This document shows, one piece after another, positions 7,454-17,875 of a stretch of 23,917 bases of DNA; positions within the stretch are counted from its first letter, which is position 1; every line of letters begins with the position of its first letter. The translations under genes were made by a program, and so were the position numbers. The notes beneath the pieces were generated by a model, which had not been told where the DNA came from, did no database searches, and worked only from the letters and a program-made list of their open reading frames with translations. The stretch spans positions 1 to 23,917 of the forward strand of contig RBNI01001172.1 of NCBI GenBank assembly GCA_003990745.1, written 5' to 3'. The DNA is from Jimgerdemannia flammicorona (lineage: Eukaryota > Mucoromycota > Endogonomycetes > Endogonales > Endogonaceae).

Positions 7454-10400
7454 CTACCCAATCCCCATAGAGGAGTCCCTCTCCACCTCCTCATGAATAA
7501 AGATCACCCTCTCACCCACTACTCCAACTCTCCCCCCACTCTGTCTACAGATTTTCTCTACCAAATAATACCTTTGACCACTCTGCAGTCTCCAACCAAG
7601 CCACCAGCCTGTCAAGGTGTCTTCCATAAGACTATGCCACTGCACCAATCTGACCCCCAAGCCCTGTCACCTTCTATCCTCAAAAACAAATAGCCAGTGA
7701 CTAGTCAGCCCCACCCAAATGGCCAAAGCCCAGCCTAAGGTAAGCCACTTCTTTTCTACCCTCCCTACTAATTGATCCCTCAAGTCCTCCCACCACCCCT
7801 GTGCTTCATCTCCCCTACACCTAACCCCCAGGTGATCCCCAATGGCCTGCTAAAAGTCCCCCATCACCTCATACTCTCCAAGCCAATGTTCTGGCATCTG
7901 TATACAACCTCCTTCCTGTTTGACATTATGGCACTCCTCATAGTTGAAGCAACTCCCTATGATAAGGTGACCTGAGCGATAGTTGAGCATTACATTCCTC
8001 CTCAGCATATGCTACCAGACCACCCAGTACTTTGGCGGCATCCACTTTCTCACTGCAGCACTCTAGGTCCAAACACTATACCAGTTCCACTCTTCACCAA
8101 TTCCAACTCCTTGCCAACCGCTAGGCCACAGATCCTGGCCTGGTTCCCTTTGGTACTCTATTCCATCACTAATGTTGAACTCAGATAAAGGAATACCACC
8201 CAGTAGTATATAATCCCACCTCTATATTGCTAGGTCCCAATCCACCTCCCCTTCATTCCTCTACCAACGAATTCTGATGTGGTGTGCCCCCTCCGCTATC
8301 CCCCACCAGAATCCTTTATATTGCAATTGTTCAGTATTCCAAAGTCCAACCAATGAAAGGAGATTGCCAGTCAAGCCTCTTGGCGATGACCGCCTCTCCT
8401 AAACCTTCTGCAACAGGAGAACCCAACTACCTCCTCTCAACTCCACTGCTCTCTTTAGCCACTATGCTCTCAAGCAGTATAGCTGCTTTGGAAAGTCAAC
8501 CAGCCCAAGGCCACCTCTTGCCACTGGTAAGGACAAAGTCTCCCAGCTGATCTGACTCCTTCTGCTAGCCCAGATCCATCCCTTCACCAGCTTCATTAAT
8601 CTCTTCACCATCCAGGCTGGGAAGTCCAGATGATAAGCCAGATACTACAACTTTAACAGCCAATAGATATTCAAAATCGAGACATGTCCCACTAGAGAAA
8701 AATACCTTCCCCCCCAACTCTGCAGGGCCTCCTCCCAAATTCCAATCCTCTGCTCCCACCAAAGTCTAGGCAGAACTGACCCATAGACTGACAAATAGAT
8801 GCCCAAGTACTATACTACCTCACCAGTGGGGACAATTGTTCCTATAACCTCTCCTCCCACCAGACCATTACCTAGTACCATTGTTTCACACTTGTGCCAA
8901 TTAAGCTTAGCCCCAGAGTTCTCCTCATACCACTCTACTGTCTTCTTGAGCTCTTCGACATCAGCAATTGACCCAGGCCAACCACCATATCATCTGTAAA
9001 GGCCCCAACTTTCCACCCAATTTCAAACACAGAGAGCCCCACAATCCTCTGCCTGATTCTGTCCATTAGCAGTTCCAGGGAGAGAGCATACAGAATGGGG
9101 GACAGTGGGTCCCCCTGGGACACCCCCCTATCCAGGGGGAAAGCTACCCCTCTATGTCTATTATATATGAGTGCAGCCCTACTCCCTTCTAGTAGACTGA
9201 CCATTGCTGACCAGAATTGGTGCGGAACCCCGATTCTATCTAATACTTTCGCCAGCCAGACTCGTCTCACCCGATCATAAGCCTTTTTCTGGTCTAAGAA
9301 GACTAGCTGCCCATCCAGTCCACAGGCCCTCACCCCTTCAATAACTCCATGTACCCAGGCTGTACCATCTCTGATGAGCCAACCACCCATAAATCTCCTC
9401 TGCTCAATACCCATGACTTGCTGGGCCACCTTTTGTAGTCTTGCAACCACCACCTTAGTCACCAACTTTCTGTCCATATCTAGTAACATTATTGGCTGCC
9501 AGTTCTTCCAATCCTCTTGCCTTCCTTTGTTCTTATACAGCAGTGTCACCAGCCCAAGGTCCTGCTCCCCCACCCATCTCTCTGTCTGTAGGATAAAATC
9601 ACACAATGCCATCATCTCTTCTATCACTCCTGAGACTCCCACCATTCTCTTCCAGAAGTCCCAGGGCAGCCCATCCTCTCTAGGTACCATACCTGGTGTT
9701 GTCACAGCAAGAACCTGGTAGATCTCCTCCTCCTGTACCGGCCTCACCAAGCCACCTAACTCCTCTACTTGTAGTGAGTGCCAATCCTCCAATGTTCGGT
9801 CAATGGTAGCAGCATCTGCCCCCCCCTCCTCCTCACTTCACAATCCACTCCATTGCTCCTTCAATGATCTAAGAATGTCCTGTACACTATGCACTAGTAC
9901 ACCATCAGAGTCAAGTACCCCTTCCCACTGCTGCTGCACCCTTCTTGCCCAAAGAGCCCTCATAAGAAACTCAGAAGGCCTCTCTCCTTCCTCCAGATCC
10001 TGCCAATGAAGCCATGCTGCTAAGCTTTGCACTCTTGCTTCTTCCTCTTCCCACAGCACCTGTTGTAGTTCACCAACCTCCATCTTCGCCCTCATTACTC
10101 TCCAATCTTCTTCCCCCTCCAACATTGCCAGTCTCGCCTACTCCTCCAGGAGCCTAGCCAGTCTAGTAGAAGCCCAATGCACTCTTCACCTTCTCTGCTT
10201 CCCTGCCTCCTTGCTGGCCTCACTCCAGTAGATCTTGGCCATCTCTTTCATCCTCATCCACCGAATACCAATGGGGGCCCCTTTTTGCTGCCAGTTCTCC
10301 ACCCTCAACTGAATGTCCTTAGCCCACTCATCCCACTGGGCCTTATCATCTAACAAAGAGGAATTTAGGCACCAATGTCCAGGCCCATCCCCACTCCCCC

Positions 10401-11109
10401 CAAACTGCCCCTGTCCTAGAAGCCTCTAGTGATCCAACCATGGACACAATTCCACCTCCAGCGACTTCCAAACATCTAGGCCCCAGTAACTGGCTGTCAG
10501 AATCCAGTCGATTCTTGTCCCCAGGCCTCCTGCCCAATGCGTATAAACCCTCCTATCCCCCCAGCACTCCCTACCAGCATCCACCAGTACACTTAGTCTT
10601 TCTACTTCCTCCCATGCTGCCAGCCCTCCACTCCTGCTCTCAGCACCCCATCCTCTATCTGTTCTATCTACCAGTATATCCCGAACCATGTTGAAATCTC
10701 CTCCAAGCACATCCACCCCAGCCTCTGCAAGGAGCCCATTCTCCAGGAGACCTTTCACCCAATCTACATGCTCACCCCGTACTGTAGGATAGTAACAGGA
10801 GCCAACTATAACTGGCTCTCAGCCTACACAAATCCACTCACTCCAGACCAGTCTCTCCCCCCAGCTCCTCATATCCCTTATCTCCCCTCTGCCTTTCCAA
10901 ACCAGAATCCTGACCTTGTCCTTCCAAATCACCACACCTCCCCATTTCTTTGTCTATTCCATCCTATCAGAATCATCCTCACACCTGACATCCTGCAAGA
11001 GGAAGAGATCAGCCTCCAATCCCTTCAGCCAAGTAAAAATGTTCCTACGTCTAGCAGCTCCCCATAACCCATTCATATTCAAAGAAAAAATGTTGGTTAT
11101 ACTGTTCAT
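7454..11109 (-). pseudogene. LINE ORF2: endonuclease and reverse transcriptase, interrupted
   Basis: ATG at 11109 opens MNSITNIFSLNMNGLWG. The APE-type endonuclease shows NMNGL, LLQDV (about 10985-11000; family Glu replaced by Asp), GGDFN near 10695, TRIDWIL near 10515 and LDH near 10430. A Lys/Glu/Trp-rich linker follows. The RT (about 9750-8700) has FLDQKKAYDRV, RGVSQGDPLSP and FTDD at 8989-9000, where FADD is usual. Endonuclease, linker and RT share one frame with a few TAG and TGA codons, such as TGA near 9838. A one-base loss near 8973 then shifts the frame; the new frame reads ARGGLGLVDFP near 8493-8526 and probably ends at 7454. Total about 1,218 codons, normal for L1/Tx1 ORF2. It would nick target DNA and prime reverse transcription. 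Confidence 0.85.
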
Positions 11110-11140
11110 AATGATATATATTGTATTTATCAGTCCATCC

Positions 11141-13164
11141 CTACTGCTCTATGTTCATCTCCTCCTATGCTGTGTCCAGATTATATTCTGCTGTCACTTC
11201 CTCCTCTTCAGCCCTCTGAGCCTCCAATCCAGCCAACAGTTCATTCATCTCCCCATTGGCCTTTTCCTCAAACTCCTCCTGGTACTCAATGCAGGCCTCC
11301 TGTCAGAACTGCAATCTATGACACTTGTTCCAGCAGTATTCAGCCCTCTCCCCAGCAACCACTGCCAGCTCTGCCTCCTGCTCCTTATCCATCTCATACC
11401 CTTCCTCCTCCAGATACACTGCAAGAATTTCTGCCTTCAATGCCATCCTCACTCCATCTCCCTGCAGTATCTGTGCCCAATGCTCATCACCCATCACTCT
11501 CAAGTCCACCTCTCCCAACTCTTCTACCACCAGGTTGTTCATCATCCAGTACATCCAAAGTAGGTTCCCCACCTCCTTCCCTCCAGGGGTCACCAGCCTC
11601 CCTCCATCCAGCATTGTGGTGTCAGCCCCAGTACTTGCAGACTCATCCTATACCTCTGGGACATCCACTAGTTCCTCCTCTCCAGCTGCCACCACTTGTC
11701 CCTCAGTTGCTACCTCCAGAACTCCAAATTTCACCTACTGGGCCCCCCACATAGGCACATCCTCCACCACCCTGTTTCAGGAAGCTGGGCCTCGCCTGAT
11801 AAGAGGGGATGGGGTAGGAGAGTCCTCCCAGTCTACCTCCCAAACCTCTAGTGTACTATCAGCATATGGGTCACTACCAGTTACCTCCTTATCCTCCCCT
11901 GTCTCCTTCCCAGCCTTCCCACCCCCCTCGCTGGCCCAGACACTCACTTTGGCCTCCCCCATGTCCTTCATCTTGCTCGCATTCTCTAGTGGTCTGCCAT
12001 CCAGCTTAGTCAGCAGATCCTTCTATCTCTTATATCTCTGAGCTCTTTCCCACTACTCCTTGTCCACTCAAATCTGCTTTCCATCCACCACTTCCTAGTG
12101 TATTGACTCCACAAAGGCCTTCCATACCTTCACTCGCTGCTCTACAGTACCCCCCAACTCTTCTAGTGCTTCTAATAAATCCTCTTCCTCCTCCTCACTT
12201 CCCTTCACTCTTGTCACCTTACACAAGATTGCACCCCAGGCCATTACTGAAGACCAATCCCTTGCCTTCCCAGTAGCTTCTTTCTCAGCTAGCCGAATCC
12301 TCACATCTATGTCACCAGTCCTGAGTGAGGTCCCTTCCCAGACCCTGAATCTAATATCCACCACCTCTCCATATTCCGCTATGACCTCCTCAACTCTCCT
12401 TCTCATCTCCACTGCCATCACCATAGGCACTCCTTTCACCAGCAGTTGGACCACCCTGGGATCCCATTTCAGACAGTGTACCATCAGAATACACACCTCC
12501 CCAACTATCAATCCAACCTTCAGCACCTCCTCCAGTGGCTCAGCCTCCTCAAAACCCACCTCCACTCCCTCCAGTCCCTTCAAAAACTTCACTGATACAG
12601 CTCCTGCACCTGCTTAGCAATAAGCCCCAGCACCATTTTCACTGTCACTGCTAAGCCCCAGAAGCACAGTGTAACCATGAATACCAAGATCGATTTTTTG
12701 AGTAATGGGGCCACTACCAGGCCCATCACGCTATCTGCCAAATCTCCTTGTCTTCCAAGCCTTACCTGCTCAGCCTCATCATCAGCTATTACATCTGGAT
12801 TTTTTTCCAGATTGGCAGTCCCGTTGTTATCAGCAGTCACACTCCCCCCAGCTGCTACTCCCCCAGCTCTACTGTCCCCCTTTCCAAGGGCTACTCCCCC
12901 ACATACTGCCACCTTCTCGGTCTCCTTGCCCTTCCTCAGCCAGCCCTTCAGTCCCGATGCCTGCTGTCTCTCCTTCACCGTCTCTGCAAAGCTCGCCCTT
13001 CCAGACCCTTGGTCTCTACCACTACCTCCTTCCCTTCCATGTCCACCTGCCAGCAGCCCCCTCATGTCTCCCCCCAGGCCCAGGCCTCTCCCCACCTACT
13101 GTCAGTTGAAAGCGCTTGGGCCGCTCTGCCCAGTATGCACCTCAGATAGCCTGTTGGTTGCCAT
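11141..13164 (-). pseudogene. LINE ORF1 (RRM-like RNA-binding protein), interrupted
   Basis: ATG at 13164 opens MATNRLSEVHTGQSG. Two stops (TGA, TAG) occur about 20 codons in, and the frame then stays open to 12589. It is Gly- and Arg-rich, then has a hydrophobic segment near 12600-12660. A frameshift near 12590 moves to a frame with FLKGLEGVEVGFEEAEP and an RRM-like fold region: VVQLLVKGVPM, then VEEVIAEYGEVVDIRF (about 12360-12470). Acidic and coiled-coil-prone segments follow. The end is a TAG at 11165-11167 or 11141-11143, some 30-55 bases before ORF2. ORF1 proteins coat LINE RNA. No CCHC knuckle was seen. Recognition rests on position, length (about 670 codons) and the RRM-like stretch. 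Confidence 0.65.
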
Positions 13165-13249
13165 GTTGTTAGTCACTTTTCTCCAAAAACGATGTTGTAA
13201 GTGTCTTCCAAAGGTTGTATAACCTGACTGGTACCGGAGAAAGATGTTT
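13165..13249 (-). promoter_or_regulatory. LINE 5' UTR (candidate internal promoter region)
   Basis: About 85 bases lie between the candidate duplication and the ORF1 ATG. They keep a few CpG sites and are not AT-rich, like the LINE and unlike the flank. No promoter motif was recognised. Confidence 0.35.
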
Positions 13250-13265
13250 GGTTTTCTGGAAGTTC
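13250..13265. repeat. Candidate target-site duplication, right copy (LINE)
   Basis: GGTTTTCTGGAAGTTC lies just beyond the LINE 5' end and pairs with 7360-7375. Confidence 0.5.
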
Positions 13266-13893
13266 TGAAAGACCATTTTCTTTAAGATCAAAATCAATTT
13301 TATATAGAGTATATTCTCTATGCTTATTGATTTCAAGATTAGATTGATATCTCAACCAAAGTCCTTTTCTAAACTTATTCTGAATGTTCAGGATTTTTCA
13401 TATTTCAGAAAGTTTAAAAACTAAGACCAGCTTAATTGAATTGATATATTACTGCAGACAATACCTAATTAGAAAATTTTAGGATCTAGTTAGGAGTGAG
13501 ATCTAATGGGGTACAGATTTACTTAAGAGTAGTTTGTGAGTTATTAAATAGGTTTATTTGCTATTCATGATATTGCTATACTAGGAGTAGTGTGTGAAGG
13601 AATATTTGTATAGGAAAGTATTTATCTGGATTCTTGTCTATGTTTCTATCTGAGTTTCTGAGGTCTGGGAGAGTAGATATTTATACTAATAAGAGACTAT
13701 CTGAGCTATACTAAATTTAGGTATAGTACTTAGTACTTTGATAAGTCAGAATACAGTCACATAGTATAAGTATGAACTGATATATCAAGAGATCATTTAA
13801 CTGATAAGTCAGTATGCAGTTATATAATATAAGACTAATCTAACCATATTAATAACTGTTAAGCTATCTTTAGATTTAGATACTGTCTGAATA
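13266..13893. other. AT-rich stretch without recognised gene
   Basis: Stops occur in all frames and no domain is recognisable. If the LINE duplication is real, this is the far side of the pre-insertion site and should adjoin 7375. It does not read as Gypsy integrase in any frame I tried. Confidence 0.4.
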
Positions 13894-14973
13894 TTATTCA
13901 ATGAGGTCACTATTAATGATATTATCTCTGATGAAGTAGTCATCTAAAAAGAGTGGTTTTTGAATTACATCTCTCTGTTTATTTATATAGTAATAGATTA
14001 GAACTATATTACTATCCCACAAGATAGTATCATCTGTCTCATATGCTGAGTAGGGTATTAGTGGGCCAAGAAGGAGTATATTATCTTTACTTTTATTGGA
14101 TTTGCTATTAGTATACCTTTGATAGATTACAGCACTATATGTTGCAGAGTTATAGTATACTAGTGGCTGTGGTTCATTTCATTTATACTTAGGAGGTGGA
14201 GTTGTTAGTTTAATCTTGAGAGTTGTTTGGAGATATAGGTTATGTTCTCTGATCTCTTCATTATAGTTGAAGTAATCAGGCATGAATGTAGATTAGTATT
14301 CATACTAGTGGTCATTATCTCAATAGATCTCATAGATGGTTATGAATTATTATAAGTTTATTAGCAAAGTTAGTAGAGTGATCAGGGTTGGCAGAGATCT
14401 TTAACTGGAGGTCATATCAGTATCAGAGAGATTATTATCTTCTGCTTCATCATTGTTAAACTGAATTATATCATAGATATTCTTCATGATATATCCAACT
14501 TGGGATATTTGCAGGATGTGGTCATTAGGGTATGGAAAGGATCTATCTGTAGTTTGGACATACTTGATATACTTGTGGTTGAGTTCTTGTACCATATCAT
14601 TGATTTGACCATAGGACAGGGTGGCAACCATTTCAGTGGTAGTAACTTAGAGGCAGAGAATAAAGGTACTGTACTCATAAAAGAGTTCTCAGTGTTTGTA
14701 GATAATAAGTTTCTGATATTGAGACATTTTGATAATATCTATATTATAGTAATGGCTAACCATATCTTCTAAGAGACAGCTGATCTGGTAGTAGCTTGAG
14801 ATTTGTCTAATTTGGTAGTCTTTACTAAGTATGTTCAGGGTATTCTATTGGGTTTCTACAAAATAGAGGGGTACTAGACTATAGATATTTATAAGGAGCA
14901 GGAGAGGTATGGCTAAGTTGACAATAATATTCCAAATATTAGCATAGATACAGTTGTAGACTTCAGTGGTCAT
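13894..14973 (-). pseudogene. Unrecognised decayed reading frame A, about 360 codons
   Basis: From ATG at 14973 one minus-strand frame runs without a shift to TAA at 13894. Roughly ten in-frame stops break it, nearly all explainable as Gln or Trp codons after C-to-T change. The N-terminus reads MTTEVYNCIYANIW, with a hydrophobic stretch soon after (LAIPLLLLINIYSLV). The middle has LSYGQINDMVQELNHKY and an acidic patch (NNDEAEDNNLSDTD). The C-terminal part is best kept: PLVYYNSATYSAVIY, DTILWDSNIVLIYYYI. I do not recognise a family. It faces away from frame B across about 280 bp. It may be part of a transposon or a decayed host gene. Confidence 0.5.
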
Positions 14974-15251
14974 GTTTGGTATATATTCAAGAGTTATAGT
15001 TATTTGTTTGGTTTGTTGTGGTTCTCTATTTTGATATATCTGTGTATTCAGTATATATACTTTTAGTCCTAATTAGTAAGGTTCCATTTTTGTAAATCTT
15101 GTATTCTGTAACTTCAAGTTAACTTAGCTTTGTAATCTGTGACTTCAGTTTGACTCAGCTTCATAATCTTATATGTGATTTCTGAATTTGTTCTAAGAGT
15201 GATATGTGATTTTAGTGGCTTGGAGATTGTATACTTACAAGTGCTCAGAAA
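14974..15251. promoter_or_regulatory. Intergenic region between divergent frames A and B
   Basis: AT-rich, non-coding, and flanked by two frames reading outward, so it may hold promoters for both. It contains a diverged tandem pair of about 31 bp at 15099-15161. No convincing TATA pair was identified. Confidence 0.3.
15099..15161. repeat. Two diverged ~31-bp tandem copies
   Basis: Copy 1 (15099-15130) and copy 2 (15131-15161) share the pattern CTGTRACTTCA...TTRACTYAGCTT. A partial third copy may follow. Confidence 0.45.
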
Positions 15252-16013
15252 GATAACCTTACTGTAATTAGTAATATCATTACTAGTCTATTTGAAAAAG
15301 TCAAGAAAGAGTATACCAAAGATACCAATATATAAGAAATCACTAAACAAATCCTTAAAGAAGGTAGCAATATCATGAAAAAGATCTACAAGAATATATC
15401 TATTCAAAATAAATATATGTATCTTAATAATATAAGAATCTAGATCTCTGATATCTCTAACTACATATAAATCCTATAAGAACTATATAATATACCTATA
15501 GCTAGATATTGTAACAGTGATCTCAGAATAGTAATATCATCATAAAAGACAGCCTTTTCTTATAAGCTACTAGATTAAAGTACAAGAAAATTATATAGCA
15601 TAACTTACCCAAGCTACAAGATGAGTAATGATGACCAACCATAAGTCATAACAACCACAAGATAGATATCTCAAGGAATATAAAAGAAGGACCAGGAAAC
15701 TACAGTAGCAGTAACTCCAATAAGACTCACAAAAATCTGAAATAGTTCAAAAGACTCACTATAAACAAAATGCCACCTGCTTATCAAACCACAAGATTCA
15801 GGAACTACTAAGGCTTCTCAGTCTAAGAAAGATATTCCAAGATATCAGGAGAGCTATGAGAATCCACACTAGAAGGATCTCTAGCCTCAACTTGAGCACT
15901 GGTGACCCTTACTACTTTATCCTCTACTATCATAAAATAGAGACAAGGATCACTATCACTACTGAATACCTCTGGATGTGGTAGGAATACAAAATAGGAA
16001 ACCTCCTCTACTA

Positions 16014-16027
16014 GGAATTCTCTCAGA

Positions 16028-16029
<2 letters not shown>
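16014..16029. repeat. Target-site duplication, left copy (VNTR retroposon)
   Basis: GGAATTCTCTCAGATC directly precedes the poly(T) and is identical to 17860-17875. Confidence 0.9.

Positions 16030-16058
<29 letters not shown>
16030..16058 (-). repeat. Poly(A) tail of the VNTR retroposon
   Basis: Twenty-nine T on the plus strand, uninterrupted, next to the left duplication. The long pure tract suggests recent insertion. Confidence 0.9.
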
Positions 16059-16337
16059 CTCTATAGACCAGAGCCCCATTTATTAACTATCTAAAATCCT
16101 CATGCCATACCAGCAGCCACATTCTGCATCTCACCCCACCCTACTCTCATACTACAATTTCTAAACCAATAACAATCTAAGTACCTTTAGGATGTGAGTT
16201 GCGACCTCACTACCTGAGTAACTAGATCCTCCTACCCAGCCTGCCCCACCCAAGAGTGGGTATGGGTTGTGAGCCCCAACCACCTCAAGTACTTGGCATC
16301 TAGTGCACCTGGCCTACCCCTATTAGTGTCTCTCTAT
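16059..16337 (-). other. 3' unique part of the VNTR retroposon
   Basis: About 280 bp, C-rich on the plus strand, with the AATAAA signal at 16079-16084. A short GTGAG/CTCAC hairpin lies near 16195-16213. No coding sequence is recognised. By eye it does not match the LINE 3' UTR beyond the poly(A) signal and its spacing. Confidence 0.6.
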
Positions 16338-17651
16338 CTTGCCCATCTTGCCCGTCTTGCCCAGTTGCCCGGTTGCCCATGTCATTTTTCCCATTTTGTC
16401 CATCTTGCCCATATTGCCCATCTTGCCATCTTGCCCATCTTGTCCATCTTACCCATGTTACCCGTATCTTGCCCATGTCGTTTTGCCCGTTTTGCCCATC
16501 TTGCCCATATCGCCCAACTTGCCGTCTTGCCCATCTTGCCCGTCATGCCCGTATTACCTGTCTTGCCCATCTTGCCCATCTTGCCCATCTTGCCTGTCTT
16601 GCCCATGTCACCCGTCTTGCCGTCTTGCCCATCTTGCCCATCTTGCCCATCTTGCCCATCTTGCCCATGTCACCCGTCTTGCCATCTTGCCCGTCTTGCC
16701 TGTCTTGCCCATGTTACCCATCTTGCCTGTCTTGCCTGTCTTGCCCATCTTGCCTGTCATTTTGTCCATTTTACCCATCTTGCCCATATCACCTGTCTTG
16801 TCTTGCCCATGTTGCCCATGTTGCCCGTTTTGCTGGTCTTGCCTGTGTCATTTTGCCTATTTTGCCTGTCTTGCCCATGTTGCCCATCTTGCCATCTTGT
16901 CCATATTGCCCATCTTGCCTGTTTTGCCCATTATGCCCATCTTGCTCATTTTGCCCATTTTGCCTGTCTTGCCCATTTTGCCCATCTTGCCTGTTTTGCC
17001 TGTTTTGCCCATTTTGCCTATCTTGCCTGTGTTGTTTTGCCCGTTTTGCCTGTCTTGCCCATGTCGCCCGTCTTGCCGTCTTGCCCATCTTGCCCGTTTT
17101 GCCCATGTTGCTCGTGTTACCTGTATTACCCATCTTGCCCATCTTGCCCATCTTGCCCATCTTGCCTGTATCGTTTTGCCCATTTTGCCTGTCTTGCCCA
17201 TGTCGCCTGTCTTGCCATCTTACCCATCTTGCCCGTCTTACCCGTGTTACCTGTCTTGCCCATCTTGCCCGTCTTGCCCGTCTTGCCTGTCATTTTGCCT
17301 GTTTTGCCTGTCTTACCCATGTTGTCCATCTTGTCTTGCCTGTGTTACCCATCTTGCCCATTTTGCCCTGTCATTTTGCCCGTTTTGCCCGTCTTGCCCA
17401 TGTCGCCTGTCTTGCTATCTTGCCTGTATTGCCCATCTTGCCCATTTTGCCAGTCTTGCCCATGTCGTTTTGCCCGTTTTGTCCATCTTGCCCATCTTGC
17501 CCATCTTGCCTGTGTCATTTTGCTGGTTTTGCCCATCTTGCCCATATTGCCTGTTTTGTCATCTTACCCGTCTTGCCCGTCTTGCCTATATTGCCCATAT
17601 TACCTGTGTTATCCGTCTTGCCTGTCTTGCCTGTGTCGTTTTGCCTGTCTT
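16338..17651. repeat. Minisatellite of 9-bp units, TTGCCCGTC family
   Basis: About 1.31 kb of units such as TTGCCCATC, TTGCCCGTC and TTGCCTGTC, with some units lacking a base or reading TTTTGCC. The words GTCGTTTTG or GTCATTTTG recur about ten times at irregular spacing, a loose higher-order unit. Because 9 is a multiple of 3 and the unit lacks stops, all plus-strand frames are open and give false proteins of 437-469 residues made of Leu-Pro-Ile/Val repeats. Confidence 0.95.
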
Positions 17652-17859
17652 ACTCCAAAATTCTTGAAATCCTTGTAACTTGCTGAAACTAGAAGCTATG
17701 GCTACACCAAAAAGACCAGGTCGGACTCCTATACCTAAGGGATGAGGTACACCTGTCGGCGCTCCTTGGAGCCTATATTTGTGGCCCCCAAAACTTGAGA
17801 AGCTCACCATCCTGGTGGCTTAGACATGGAGCCAACTGTTTGGTCCAAGTGAAAGGTAT
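17652..17859 (-). other. 5' unique part of the VNTR retroposon
   Basis: About 208 bp with retained CpG sites (such as GTCGGCGC and GGTCGGAC on the plus strand). A 75-codon minus-strand frame (17586-17810) starts here and runs into the array; coding is doubtful. A transcription start or promoter would be expected in this part, but none was recognised. Confidence 0.5.
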
Positions 17860-17875
17860 GGAATTCTCTCAGATC
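17860..17875. repeat. Target-site duplication, right copy (VNTR retroposon)
   Basis: GGAATTCTCTCAGATC, 16 of 16 identical to 16014-16029. Confidence 0.9.

Larger units (their letters stand above)
7376..13249 (-). mobile_element. L1/Tx1-like LINE (non-LTR retrotransposon), near full length
   Basis: The element runs on the minus strand from about 13249 to an A-tail seen as 17 T at 7376-7392. It has ORF1 with an RRM-like region and ORF2 with an APE-type endonuclease, RT and C-terminal region. Its RT reads FLDQKKAYDRV, a form typical of L1/Tx1-like rather than Tad1 elements. It is GC-rich, unlike both flanks, and its CpG content is very low. Flanks at 7360-7375 and 13250-13265 match at 14 of 16 positions, a likely target-site duplication. 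Damage is modest: a few stops and at least two frameshifts. Confidence 0.85.
16030..17859 (-). mobile_element. Non-autonomous poly(A) retroposon with internal VNTR (SVA-like layout)
   Basis: Minus-strand insert of about 1.83 kb: a 5' unique part (17652-17859), a 9-bp-unit array (16338-17651), a 3' unique part (16059-16337), and a 29-base A-tail (seen as T at 16030-16058). AATAAA lies at 16079-16084, twenty bases before the tail. The insert is flanked by a perfect 16-bp duplication, GGAATTCTCTCAGATC, at 16014-16029 and 17860-17875. The layout, tail and duplication length are those of a LINE-mobilised retroposon. It encodes no RT, so a LINE like the one at 7376-13249 probably supplied the machinery. 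No tRNA-type A/B box pair is convincing. The parallel with primate SVA is one of architecture only. Confidence 0.8.

Noticed and set aside
10768..13222. Several long plus-strand Pro/Ser-rich open frames
   Set aside because: They are antisense to LINE ORF1 and ORF2. The C-rich complement of the purine-rich coding strand lacks stops by composition.
16338..17651. Possible CRISPR array
   Set aside because: Units are 9 bp with no unique spacers, and the context is a eukaryotic retroposon.
16269..17686. Three overlapping plus-strand open frames of 437-469 codons made of Leu-Pro-Ile/Val/Cys repeats, and several minus-strand Gly-Lys-Met repeat frames
   Set aside because: They are forced by a 9-bp tandem unit without stop codons. 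All frames are open at once, so openness is no evidence of coding.
17680..17859. tRNA-derived SINE head (A and B boxes)
   Set aside because: Words resembling an A box (TGGCTTAGACATGG) and a B box (GAGTCCGACC) occur, but they are on opposite strands or badly spaced, so a Pol III promoter is not supported.
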